Of a stretch of DNA of 64,000 nucleotides, positions 43,222-52,032 are shown one piece after another. Numbering within the stretch: position 1 is the stretch's first letter; the number at the start of each line of letters is the position of its first letter. The stretch is from Saprospiraceae bacterium (GTDB lineage Bacteria; Bacteroidota; Bacteroidia; Chitinophagales; Saprospiraceae). The notes beneath the pieces are model-generated. The model did not search any database. It saw nothing but the letters and a program-made list of their open reading frames with translations, and had not been told where the DNA came from. The translations under genes were made by a program, and so were the position numbers. The stretch is taken from contig JAHDES010000004.1 of the NCBI GenBank assembly GCA_020628645.1, positions 62,001-126,000 of the forward strand, read 5' to 3'.

Positions 43222-44169
43222 ATGAAATCATTCATAATTACTGCACTTCTACTTTTCTTAGGAACAGTGCTTTTATCGGCACAAGGCTCAAATTCTGAAG
43301 TAAAGAAAATCAAATTAGCAATTGAGAACCTCAATTTTTCTCAAGACAATTCTTCTATTATTGATTACATGCAAATAACCTCATCAGATTTAGCAAAAGA
43401 GATGTTAAAAGATGTAATCGTAGAAGTGAAATCTGGAGAGCTTCATTTAACGTACTTACTACAAGTAAAAAATGATACAAGACTATTTGATTTTACTGTC
43501 GAAAAAATCGAAACCAGCGATAAAAAAGAGATTCCCTATCTACAGGATCGGTTGTATGGAGATATAGGAATAATTCAAGACAATATGGAGAATAAAAAAA
43601 CGTTTATCATCGCTAATGATGCTAAAAATAGTAATCCATTTTTACTTTCTGGTACTATTTCTATTTATCTAAAAATTGAACGATATAAATTCGAAACTAA
43701 AAGAGATACCTATTTAGGATTCTTACCCATTAATTTCTCTTGCAATGAATCTGTTGATAAACTAAATCTCATTCACCTCAATCCTAAAAAAGGCTACGGC
43801 TTGGTAGGATTAGGTGCTCTTGCAAGTGTAGGAAGTTTTGGGGCAAGTTGGGCAAAACAAAGAAAGTTTGAAAACAGCTATGCGTCTTATCGTAATCATT
43901 CTACTAAACAGGCAGCTCAAGATGATTATTTAGCTGCAAATAGCACTCAAATAGAAAATAGCAATTGGAGAAAAACAAGTTTAATTTTAGGAGGAGTTTC
44001 TCTTGCAGGATTTATTATTCAAAAGGCATGGCACAATAAACGAAAGCAATTGTGTAAACAATGTAATGGACGAGATAATTGTAGCATAGAATTTATTAAT
44101 GAGATGAGCCCCAATTTAAATGTTTTTTCCAATGGAATAGCAGGGATTGGTATTCAGTATAACTTTTAA
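43222..44169 (+). CDS. Exported protein with two hydrophobic hairpin helices
   Basis: 315 residues from the ATG at 43222 (MKSFIITALLLFLG), 55 bases after the Kelch gene; an earlier in-frame ATG lies inside that gene. Signal peptide 1-21 (LLSAQ). The middle is beta-rich. Near residues 196-215 (GYGLVGLGALASVGSFGASW) and 257-273 (SLILGGVSLAGFIIQKA) are two hydrophobic segments joined by a charged YRNHS... loop. This pattern is common in envelope proteins of the phylum. It has no known domain, and from the operon order it should work with the WD40 and CHAT proteins. Confidence 0.72.
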   Translation: MKSFIITALLLFLGTVLLSAQGSNSEVKKIKLAIENLNFSQDNSSIIDYMQITSSDLAKEMLKDVIVEVKSGELHLTYLLQVKNDTRLFDFTVEKIETSDKKEIPYLQDRLYGDIGIIQDNMENKKTFIIANDAKNSNPFLLSGTISIYLKIERYKFETKRDTYLGFLPINFSCNESVDKLNLIHLNPKKGYGLVGLGALASVGSFGASWAKQRKFENSYASYRNHSTKQAAQDDYLAANSTQIENSNWRKTSLILGGVSLAGFIIQKAWHNKRKQLCKQCNGRDNCSIEFINEMSPNLNVFSNGIAGIGIQYNF

Positions 44170-44179
44170 ACTTTTCGTC

Positions 44180-46018
44180 ATGAGAATCCTATTCATTTTT
44201 TACACGACCTGTCTTTTTACAAATATACTTCTTGCTCAAACAAATGAAAATTGCCTTTCTAACAAAACTAACTGTTACGAAAAATTAGTAAAAGAAGGTA
44301 AATGCTATCTTGAAAATGAACAATTTGAAAATGCATACAATAGGTTTTATGCCGCACAATTTTGTAAAGAATTGGATAAAGACTCAAAAAGACTTTTAAA
44401 ATTGAATGCTCTTGATTCTTTGATCCAAGATACTTATGAAAAATCCGACGAAATATTAACCAAAGCCAAAAATGTTGCAGAATCAAGTAGGGATAGTATA
44501 GATCGATTAAATAAAGAAGCCAACAATCTTAATTTAAGATTACAACTTTCAAACGATTCTTTAGAAATAGAAAAAAGGAATGTAATAAAGGAAAGGAATG
44601 CCGCAGAACGTAATAGAGTTTTTAAAGAATCTATTAATGGTGCATTAACTTCACAAAATGCTTTGAGACGAAAAGATGCTGATTGTGCATTATCCCTTGC
44701 CTATGAAGGATTTATTACGGTAGATTCATTTAATACTAAAAAAATTGACTCTTTACCGATTAAGGTACCTGCTATTGTCTACGAAGCATTTGGAAATGCT
44801 GTTTTTGAAAAGAATCACAAAAGTATACCAACTGAAAATAATGCCTTTAAAATATTTGAAATTTCACCCTCTAAAGAAAAAATATTAACTGTAGCACCCA
44901 ATTCCACTATAAGTGTTTGGAAAATCCAAAACTCTGATGAGCAACCATTACTACTTCTTGATACCATATTATCTGATAATTCTTCCATTTTATCCGCTCG
45001 TTTTTCAGCAGATGCACAAAGTATATTAATATGTAGAAAAGATGATACCCCTTATTTGTGGAATAAAGAAATATCCGACAAAAAACTATTCATAAATCAC
45101 TCAGGCGCTGATAATGGAGTTTTTTTAAATAATAATCGAATACTTACAACTGCAAGAGACGGTTCAATCAATCTCTGGAAAAAACAAGATGAAAACTTAG
45201 TTTTAGATATGGACGAATCCATAAATCTAGGATTGCCTATTCTTGATTTTTTGATTAGTACAAAGCAATCTAAAGGTATATTTCGGACAGCAAATAAAAT
45301 TTTCATCATTGATTTTAATAACTTAAAAGATGATCCGATAGAAATAATACATGGAGGAATGTATATCTATGAGATGGCACTTTCCCCTGATGAACAACAC
45401 CTAGCATCTGTTTCTCACAATGGAGAATTAATTTTATTTTCCTTAGAAGAAAATAAAATAATCAATAAAATAATGCATGACAATCGTCCCGTTTATTCTG
45501 TTAGTTTTAATCCAAAAAATAGTACAGTTTTTACTGGTTCAACAAATGGGAAAGCAATATTTACTTCTTACCATCAGTCAACTACTGCAATAATAGAACG
45601 TAATTATCCTATCACAAGTGTTGACTTTTCCCCACAAGGAAATTATGCAGCATCTATTTCTGATAATATTATTTTTCTATACAAAGATTCACAAGAAGAC
45701 AAAATAATTCGAACTGCAAAAACCATCTCATTTATCACATTTTCTGATAATGATAAACAATTGATAAGTTGTTCAAACGCTTCTCAAGGAAGTATACTGG
45801 AATTATGGGATATTATTAATGGTACGAAATTAATGGAAATCTCGTTTGATTCCTTTCTAATCAATACTCAATTCATCGAAGATGGGAAAAAAATCCTTGC
45901 TATTACAGCGCATGGAAAAGTTGTCTTTTTCCCAAATCCATCTTATACCTTAGAACAATTAAATAAAGGAGAAAAACTTTTAGATGTTAACGCCAAAGAT
46001 TGTGAAGAAAACGAATAA
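44180..46018 (+). CDS. Exported WD40-type propeller with coiled coil (split half of a STAND protein)
   Basis: 612 residues from the ATG at 44180, only 10 bases after the previous stop. Signal peptide 1-20 (ILLAQ). A TPR-like part (about 25-75) is followed by a long coiled coil (about 90-160), then SQNALRRKDADCALSLAYEG, the 'A-x-L-A-L-A-x-E-A' hinge that precedes the propeller in one-chain STAND-WD40 proteins. The WD-like blades run from about 220 to 600 (FEISPSKEKILTVAPNST, MALSPDEQHLASVSHNGEL, SVSFNPKNSTVFTG, SVDFSPQGNYAASIS). It is probably a periplasmic partner of the STAND NTPase encoded two genes on. Confidence 0.8.
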   Translation: MRILFIFYTTCLFTNILLAQTNENCLSNKTNCYEKLVKEGKCYLENEQFENAYNRFYAAQFCKELDKDSKRLLKLNALDSLIQDTYEKSDEILTKAKNVAESSRDSIDRLNKEANNLNLRLQLSNDSLEIEKRNVIKERNAAERNRVFKESINGALTSQNALRRKDADCALSLAYEGFITVDSFNTKKIDSLPIKVPAIVYEAFGNAVFEKNHKSIPTENNAFKIFEISPSKEKILTVAPNSTISVWKIQNSDEQPLLLLDTILSDNSSILSARFSADAQSILICRKDDTPYLWNKEISDKKLFINHSGADNGVFLNNNRILTTARDGSINLWKKQDENLVLDMDESINLGLPILDFLISTKQSKGIFRTANKIFIIDFNNLKDDPIEIIHGGMYIYEMALSPDEQHLASVSHNGELILFSLEENKIINKIMHDNRPVYSVSFNPKNSTVFTGSTNGKAIFTSYHQSTTAIIERNYPITSVDFSPQGNYAASISDNIIFLYKDSQEDKIIRTAKTISFITFSDNDKQLISCSNASQGSILELWDIINGTKLMEISFDSFLINTQFIEDGKKILAITAHGKVVFFPNPSYTLEQLNKGEKLLDVNAKDCEENE

Positions 46019-46076
46019 AAAATACCCCAAAAAACCAAAGCATAAATTTACATAACCATTTTAACCCCCATGCAAA

Positions 46077-47849
46077 GTGAGTGAAAATAAAGAGGTCATT
46101 TTTTTAGCTTACGCAAATTCAATAGACAATCCTTTACCTAATTTAAGTAAAGAGGATAAAACAGTCTATAATGTTTTGGCACCCAGAATAGCCAATGGAG
46201 ATTTCATTGTACATCGAGATTCTAGTGCTACCAGAGATAATATCGTTGAAAACCTAAAAAGTTTTAAGGATGATATTATTATCTTTCAATATAGTGGGCA
46301 TGCAGGAAATGACGAAATTTTACTAGAAGACGACATAGCAAATCCATCTGGTATCTTTGGTCTTTTAGCTAAGTGCCCTAAACTGCAAATGATTATATTA
46401 AATGGCTGTTCTACTAGTGGACAAATAGCATTAATACTGGAAAAAGTTGAAGAAGCTGTTGTTATCATCTCAACAAGTGCCCCTATTGATGATGAATTAG
46501 CCACGTATTATTCTATTCATTTTTGGACGGCTCTATGTAAAGAAAATGCAAGTTTTGAACAAGCTCATAAGACCGCACTCGATACAATAGAAATTTACAA
46601 AAAAAACGAGTTCGATTATAAAGATTATGATCATGCAAGAAATGTTCTGATTGTTCGAAAAGAAGCACCAGAAAACGATCAGGTATGGGGAATTTTTAGT
46701 GTGTCAAAAGGTTTGGCAAGAAATAAATTACCCAAAAATCAAGTTATTGCTGATAATAATGTAAATCAATTCTTAATAGATAAATTATTTCCTGCTTTTT
46801 CTAAATATAGTCCAGCCGTAAAAACCGCATGGGAGGATGAATCGCTGGATATGAATTATAAAATTACGGAACTTCTACAAGCTTTACCTCTTCCAATAAG
46901 CGATCAATTAAGAAAGTTATTTGCTCGTCGAAGTGCTAGAGATTTTAATTCTGAACATAAGTTTTATAATAAATTAGGGGAAGATCGCCTACATCAAATC
47001 ATAGCTACCTATGAAACATTGGTAGAAACACTAGGATTCATTCATTTAGCACAATTATGGGATGCTTCACCTAATAAAATCAAGATAAGTGAAGAACAAT
47101 TAGCATTTTTGAAACAATATTATTATGCATCTTCTAATGAAGATAAAAACCAACTCTCATTTATTCATTTATCTTTCACCATAAACGAGATTCTTAGCAA
47201 GAATAATATTGAAAACTTCCTAGAAGAATGGAATGATACAGCCTTAGCCATATCACCTCAAAATGGCTTGCTTAAAAATACAATTCATGCACTACAAGCT
47301 TTAGTTTTACAAAGAGAAAAAAACAAGCTAAAGAGTAAAGACATTAAAAATTTGTGTTTAGAAGCAGAAGAACATTTAGCCAATTTATATGCCATTTTTG
47401 CCTTTATTGTAAAATACAAAATGACTTCTGTAAAAGGTATAAATGTAAAAAAATATAGGCATCAACCCACTACAAAATATAATCATAAAGTTATTTATCT
47501 AATTCAACAGTTTGATACCTTTGATAAACAAGTTTCTATTAAAGATTATGAAACTGAAGATCCCATTTTTACAGATGCTGTATTTTTAGCTAAAGAAAAT
47601 GGCGACTACTTAAACCTAACTCCTTTTATTATTGATGAAAACTCTTTCAATCCAAAGGCGCCTTTAGCTAAAATATGTCATTTTGATTTATATGAAGATA
47701 CTTCAAAAGGGGAGATTTATACATTTACGCATGTTTATAATAGAAAAGATCAACCTTTATTTATCCATAAAGATAAAACCTTCGAAATCATTAAGGAGCA
47801 ATTTAGTCATTTTAAATCAGCTGTCTTAAAGGATGAGTCCTTATCCTAA
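46077..47849 (+). CDS. CHAT-domain (caspase-like) protease
   Basis: 590 residues with a GTG start at 46077; the nearby ATG at 46070 leads to an early stop. The N-terminal CHAT domain (about 5-215) has the catalytic dyad H75 in FQYSGHAGNDEI and C111 in ILNGCSTSGQ, and a substrate-side STSAPIDD segment. It lacks a signal peptide, so it should be cytosolic. The remaining 370 residues are mostly helical, with a segment at about 240-340 (LFPAFSKYSPAVKTAW, LFARRSARDF) that could be an adaptor or death-like module; I cannot name it. CHAT proteases act as effectors in conflict systems, and here the STAND gene follows 35 bases later. Confidence 0.82.
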   Translation: MSENKEVIFLAYANSIDNPLPNLSKEDKTVYNVLAPRIANGDFIVHRDSSATRDNIVENLKSFKDDIIIFQYSGHAGNDEILLEDDIANPSGIFGLLAKCPKLQMIILNGCSTSGQIALILEKVEEAVVIISTSAPIDDELATYYSIHFWTALCKENASFEQAHKTALDTIEIYKKNEFDYKDYDHARNVLIVRKEAPENDQVWGIFSVSKGLARNKLPKNQVIADNNVNQFLIDKLFPAFSKYSPAVKTAWEDESLDMNYKITELLQALPLPISDQLRKLFARRSARDFNSEHKFYNKLGEDRLHQIIATYETLVETLGFIHLAQLWDASPNKIKISEEQLAFLKQYYYASSNEDKNQLSFIHLSFTINEILSKNNIENFLEEWNDTALAISPQNGLLKNTIHALQALVLQREKNKLKSKDIKNLCLEAEEHLANLYAIFAFIVKYKMTSVKGINVKKYRHQPTTKYNHKVIYLIQQFDTFDKQVSIKDYETEDPIFTDAVFLAKENGDYLNLTPFIIDENSFNPKAPLAKICHFDLYEDTSKGEIYTFTHVYNRKDQPLFIHKDKTFEIIKEQFSHFKSAVLKDESLS

Positions 47850-47884
47850 AACAGTGAAATACCCAATATTTTAACAAACATCAA

Positions 47885-49909
47885 ATGAATAATATAAGTC
47901 CATTTAAATTTTTAGACGCCTATACGTTAAAAGATAGCGATTACTTCTTTGGACGTACAAAAGAAATAGCCCAACTTTATAAAATGGTTTTTGAAACGCC
48001 ATTAATCCTCATTTATGGCTTATCAGGAACGGGTAAAACAAGTTTGGTCCAATGTGGCTTGGCAAGTAAATTTGATGGGCCAGATTGGTTTCCCTTCTTC
48101 ATTAGAAATAATCAAGATATCAATCAATCGCTTCACTCGGCATTAGATGAATGCATCGAAGATACTAAAGAACGATCGCTCGTAGAAAAAGTTCGCTACA
48201 TTAATCGATCCTATTTCAGACCTGTTTATTTAATTTTTGATCAACTAGAAGAACTCTTTATCCTTGGTAATAAAGAACAACAAGCCCTATTTGTTGAAAA
48301 TATCAAGACACTCATTGACGCAAAACTATTATGTAAAATAATACTTATTATCCGAGAAGAATACATTGGTCAACTCTATGAGTTTGAAAGTCAAATTCCT
48401 TATATTTTTGATTTCCGTTTACGCGTAGAACCCTTAAATAAGGTGATGGCAAAGCAAGTCGTTAAGTCATCCTTTAATAAATTCAACATTCAATTAGAAG
48501 CTCCTGCTGAGGAAAGATTAGATGAAATTGTTCAAAATGTAAGCAAAAAAAAATCAGGAATAGAGCTGCCTTATTTACAAGTTTATTTGGATAAATTGTA
48601 TAGAGATGACTATAAACGTACCTATCCTAAAGGTACTAATGAAACTTTTCCAGCTTTGGAATTTACAAAAGAAGAAATTGCTGAATTGGGGAATATAGAT
48701 AATGTTCTAGAAAGTTTTTTAGATAATCAACAAGAAGCAATACAGTTAAACTTAAATCAAAAATATGGAACACTCATTCCAAAAGATGCCGTCCAAGAAA
48801 TTCTAAATGCATTAGTCATTGACAATACTAAACGCCCCATTTATTTTTCTCGTATCCAAGAGAATAATGAAAATGAAGAGGGCATCATGCAAATCAATAG
48901 TACCCAAAAAGTACTATTTCCTAATTTGTCGGATGAAATAATGACTTATGCCATACAAGCCTTAGATAAATCTCGTCTCATCACATTTACGAATAATGAC
49001 TCTTCTTTTGAATTAGCACATGATAGTTTAGCGTTTCTTATTGATCAAAAACGGACCGATCAACAAAGAAATCAAGCAGAAGTACTGAGAAGTTTATTGA
49101 GTAATTTTAAAGATTATCAAAATGATAAAGTAAAAGAACAATTACTTTCAGCCAAAAAGTTGAATCAATATGAACCGTATTTACCCGCACTTTCAGTAAA
49201 ATTAGACGATGAAGTACGAGATTACATCGATGCAAGCGAAAAAAATGTTGAAGAACTCAAAGAAAAGGAAAAGAAAGATATAGCTGAAAAAAGAGCTGCT
49301 CATGTACGGAAAATTTTATTGCCGATTATCGGCACCCTTGCTTTAGTTGCTTTAGGGGTTTCTATATTCGCTTTTTTAGAACGAAAGAAAGCACAAGAAG
49401 CTAATTATAAAAATTATATTTCCGCAGCTTATACCTTTAAGTCAAGAGAACAGTTTGATGCAGCTTTTAGTCGATTAGATAGTGCCGTAATCTATGCAAA
49501 TAATCACAACCTTAAAACTAAGGTCAAGGATACTCTAACAAATCAAACCATTTCCATTAATTCCTTAAGGGTGAAATGGGACACGACTCATAATAGGATT
49601 AAAAGGGCAAAAATATTCGAAGACAAAATTGAAAATAGTGTAGATAATGACTCTTTATTAATAGATGTACTTAATCTCTATAATTTAGCTTATAAAGAAG
49701 ACCCTGAAGTATTCATTAAAAATAAAAAAGAAAGCACTAAAAAATTAATAAAAGAGAAATTCTTACATTGGATGTACAAAGCCGAACAATTCAATAGATA
49801 TAATCAAGTGGGTTTTAGTAACGAAGCTATAATTAATGCAAAAATTTTAGCCGAAAAATTAGTTTTAGATGACGTTGATAGAGAAAGAATAGAAAATTTT
49901 CCTAAGTAA
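47885..49909 (+). CDS. Membrane-anchored STAND NTPase (nSTAND1-like)
   Basis: 674 residues. The start SPFKFLDAY..DYFFGRTKEI is the usual nSTAND entry. Walker A is GLSGTGKTS (45-53, K51); Walker B is LIFDQLEEL (D119, E122); then a Sensor-type IIREEYIGQLYEFE. FELAHDSLAFLID (about 375-387) is the HD motif of the winged-helix part. A coiled stretch (450-475) leads to a single membrane helix (about 477-498) and then to a short periplasmic helical tail (about 505-674) without a WD40 propeller. The signal would cross the membrane from the periplasmic side to the NTPase and the CHAT protease. It ends 43 bases before the converging ychF. Confidence 0.83.
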   Translation: MNNISPFKFLDAYTLKDSDYFFGRTKEIAQLYKMVFETPLILIYGLSGTGKTSLVQCGLASKFDGPDWFPFFIRNNQDINQSLHSALDECIEDTKERSLVEKVRYINRSYFRPVYLIFDQLEELFILGNKEQQALFVENIKTLIDAKLLCKIILIIREEYIGQLYEFESQIPYIFDFRLRVEPLNKVMAKQVVKSSFNKFNIQLEAPAEERLDEIVQNVSKKKSGIELPYLQVYLDKLYRDDYKRTYPKGTNETFPALEFTKEEIAELGNIDNVLESFLDNQQEAIQLNLNQKYGTLIPKDAVQEILNALVIDNTKRPIYFSRIQENNENEEGIMQINSTQKVLFPNLSDEIMTYAIQALDKSRLITFTNNDSSFELAHDSLAFLIDQKRTDQQRNQAEVLRSLLSNFKDYQNDKVKEQLLSAKKLNQYEPYLPALSVKLDDEVRDYIDASEKNVEELKEKEKKDIAEKRAAHVRKILLPIIGTLALVALGVSIFAFLERKKAQEANYKNYISAAYTFKSREQFDAAFSRLDSAVIYANNHNLKTKVKDTLTNQTISINSLRVKWDTTHNRIKRAKIFEDKIENSVDNDSLLIDVLNLYNLAYKEDPEVFIKNKKESTKKLIKEKFLHWMYKAEQFNRYNQVGFSNEAIINAKILAEKLVLDDVDRERIENFPK

Positions 49910-49952
49910 ATCAAAAGCAATAAAAAACCCTAATCAATTGTTTGTCAACATT

Positions 49953-51050
49953 TTACACATTAAATCTAAAATGCATAACATCGCCATCAATTACGACATA
50001 TTCTTTACCTTCGACCCCCATTTTACCAGCTTCTTTTACCGCAGATTCAGAACCTAAAGCCACATAATCAGCATATTTGATGACCTCTGCGCGAATGAAA
50101 CCTTTCTCAAAATCGGTATGGATTACACCTGCTGCTTGAGGTGCTTTCCAGCCATCGCGAATCGTCCAAGCACGTACTTCTTTTTCGCCAGCCGTAAAGT
50201 AAGTAATGAGATTTAATAATTTATAACAAGCTTGAATGAGTTTGTTGACACCCGGTTCGGACAAGCCCATATCTTCGAGAAACTCCATACGTTCTTCTTT
50301 CGATTCTAACTCTGCTATATCCGCTTCGATACCTGCGCTAATTAAAATGACCTCTGCATTTTCGTTGGCAACTGCTTCTTTAAATCGTTTCGTATGTTCA
50401 TTTCCATCATGAACAGATTCTTCATCTACATTACAAACATACAAAATGGGTTTGTTCGTCAGCAAGTACATCTCTTTTAACAAATCCGCACCTTCTGCTT
50501 CCAATTCCAAAGTCCGAGCAGGGTTTTCTCCTTCTAAATGAGCTAATATTTGTTCGCCTACAGCTACTAATTTTTGATCCTCTTTTTTCCCACTCTTTGC
50601 CTGTTTTTTTATTTTTTCCATGCGTTTTTCAACGGTTTCCATGTCCTTCAAGAGCAATTCCGTATCAATGATATCTTTATCTCGCACAGGATCAACACTT
50701 CCATCTACATGGACGACATTCGTATCTTCAAAACAACGCACTACATGCACAATCGCATCTACTTCTCGGATATTTCCTAAGAATTGATTACCTAAACCTT
50801 CGCCTTTACTTGCTCCTTTGATTAAACCAGCAATATCTACAATCTCAATCGTCGTTGGTTGTACTTTTTGAGGATCAACCAAATCAGCCAATTTATCAAG
50901 ACGAGTATCAGGCACCGTAATCATACCAACATTAGGATCTTTAGTCGCAAACGGATAATTTGCAGCTAAAGCTTTTGCTGAAGTTAGTGCATTGAAAAGG
51001 GTTGATTTTCCAACATTCGGTAAGCCAACAATTCCACATTTTAAAGCCAT
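49953..51050 (-). CDS. ychF: Ribosome-binding ATPase YchF
   Basis: 365 residues. OBG-family GTPase fold: P-loop [14 protein letters not shown] (8-21), Switch [22 protein letters not shown], and the NVDEE segment in place of the usual NKxD, which explains ATP over GTP specificity. A coiled insertion and the C-terminal TGS domain ([16 protein letters not shown]) complete it. It is a conserved housekeeping protein. The gene converges with the STAND gene. Confidence 0.95.
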   Translation of the reverse strand: MALKCGIVGLPNVGKSTLFNALTSAKALAANYPFATKDPNVGMITVPDTRLDKLADLVDPQKVQPTTIEIVDIAGLIKGASKGEGLGNQFLGNIREVDAIVHVVRCFEDTNVVHVDGSVDPVRDKDIIDTELLLKDMETVEKRMEKIKKQAKSGKKEDQKLVAVGEQILAHLEGENPARTLELEAEGADLLKEMYLLTNKPILYVCNVDEESVHDGNEHTKRFKEAVANENAEVILISAGIEADIAELESKEERMEFLEDMGLSEPGVNKLIQACYKLLNLITYFTAGEKEVRAWTIRDGWKAPQAAGVIHTDFEKGFIRAEVIKYADYVALGSESAVKEAGKMGVEGKEYVVIDGDVMHFRFNV

Positions 51051-51076
51051 AAGAATCAGTTTATTTTTAAGCGGTG

Positions 51077-51084
51077 CAAAGGTA
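51077..51084 (-). promoter_or_regulatory. ychF promoter -7 box (TACCTTTG)
   Basis: On the minus strand, an exact TAnnTTTG box 27 bases before the ychF start. A TTG lies 23 bases upstream of it, the long end of the allowed spacing. Confidence 0.45.
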
Positions 51085-51242
51085 CATTTTTTAGTTTATA
51101 AAATCTACAACGAAAATTGAATAAAAAGGGTTAGTTTTGGAGAAGATTGTCTGTTGTGCAATTGATTATTGTTTAAATGATTATTGACTATTGGCAAGTA
51201 TAGATTTTTCATTTTTATTCTAATTTTAATTTTCATTGCTAA

Positions 51243-51824
51243 ATGAATCACCTCGCTCATTTGTTTTTGTCTTGTTCGAATGATGATCTTTTGATTGGAA
51301 ATTTCATTGCAGATTACATTAAAAATAAAGAAGTTGCCACTTATATTCCAGCAATTCAAGAAGGGATTTATTTGCATCGAAAAATAGATACCTTTACCGA
51401 CAATCATCCGCTTGTTTTACAAGGAACTCACCGTTTACAAGCAAATCATCACAAATATTCACCTGTGGTAATTGATATTTTATATGATTACATTTTATCT
51501 AAAAATTGGCATCGTTACTCCCCTATTCCATTACAGGATTTTGCTAAAAATGTTTATCAAATTTTAACTAAAAGATATGATGAGCTTCCTCAAAAATTAC
51601 AGCAATACCTGCACAATATGATCGCCGATAATTGGCTCTTGAAATATGGGACTTATGATGGATTAGCCTTTGTCTTTGAGAAAATGGATCAACGCACTAA
51701 ATTTCCTTCCAATTTCACAGCAGCCGTCCAAGATTTAAAAGATGATTATGAACTATATGAAACGGAGTTCAATCAGTTTTTCCCTGAGGTGATGAAAATG
51801 GTAGAAGAAGAATGTGGCTGTTAA
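51243..51824 (+). CDS. acpH: Acyl carrier protein phosphodiesterase
   Basis: 193 residues. MNHLAHLFLS, then IGNFIADYIK, GIYLHRKIDTFTDNHP and YSPVVIDILYDYILSKNW are the conserved metal-site segments of AcpH, an HD-like fold that removes the phosphopantetheine arm from ACP. The normal length for the family is 190-200. It is alone and divergent from ychF. Confidence 0.9.
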   Translation: MNHLAHLFLSCSNDDLLIGNFIADYIKNKEVATYIPAIQEGIYLHRKIDTFTDNHPLVLQGTHRLQANHHKYSPVVIDILYDYILSKNWHRYSPIPLQDFAKNVYQILTKRYDELPQKLQQYLHNMIADNWLLKYGTYDGLAFVFEKMDQRTKFPSNFTAAVQDLKDDYELYETEFNQFFPEVMKMVEEECGC

Positions 51825-51846
51825 AAAGTGTAACATGAATCATCCC

Positions 51847-52007
51847 GAATTTTCGCTAAAAATTCAGTGTGTATAGGTGAAAAAGTGAATTATAAAAACG
51901 CTGAAAGCGTTTTTCGTGGATAAATATATCCACTTATGCACATGCCAGCGGCATACTGTTTCACATTTTGCGATTGAAAAGCAAAATATATCCACAAAAT
52001 TCGTGGA
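51847..52007. other. Run of six consecutive hairpins
   Basis: GAATTTT/AAAATTC (51847-51865). AAAAACGCT/AGCGTTTTT with a GAA loop (51894-51914), which with its T-run works as a terminator in both directions. GTGGATA/TATCCAC (51916-51933). ATGCC/GGCAT (51942-51954). ATTTTGC/GCAAAAT (51965-51987). TCCAC/GTGGA (51991-52007). Together they fill most of the gap between the converging acpH and alpha-2-macroglobulin genes. The second and third hairpins resemble in order those at 33954-34004. Confidence 0.65.
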
Positions 52008-52032
52008 CGACTCATGTTTGACTTGATCTTCT

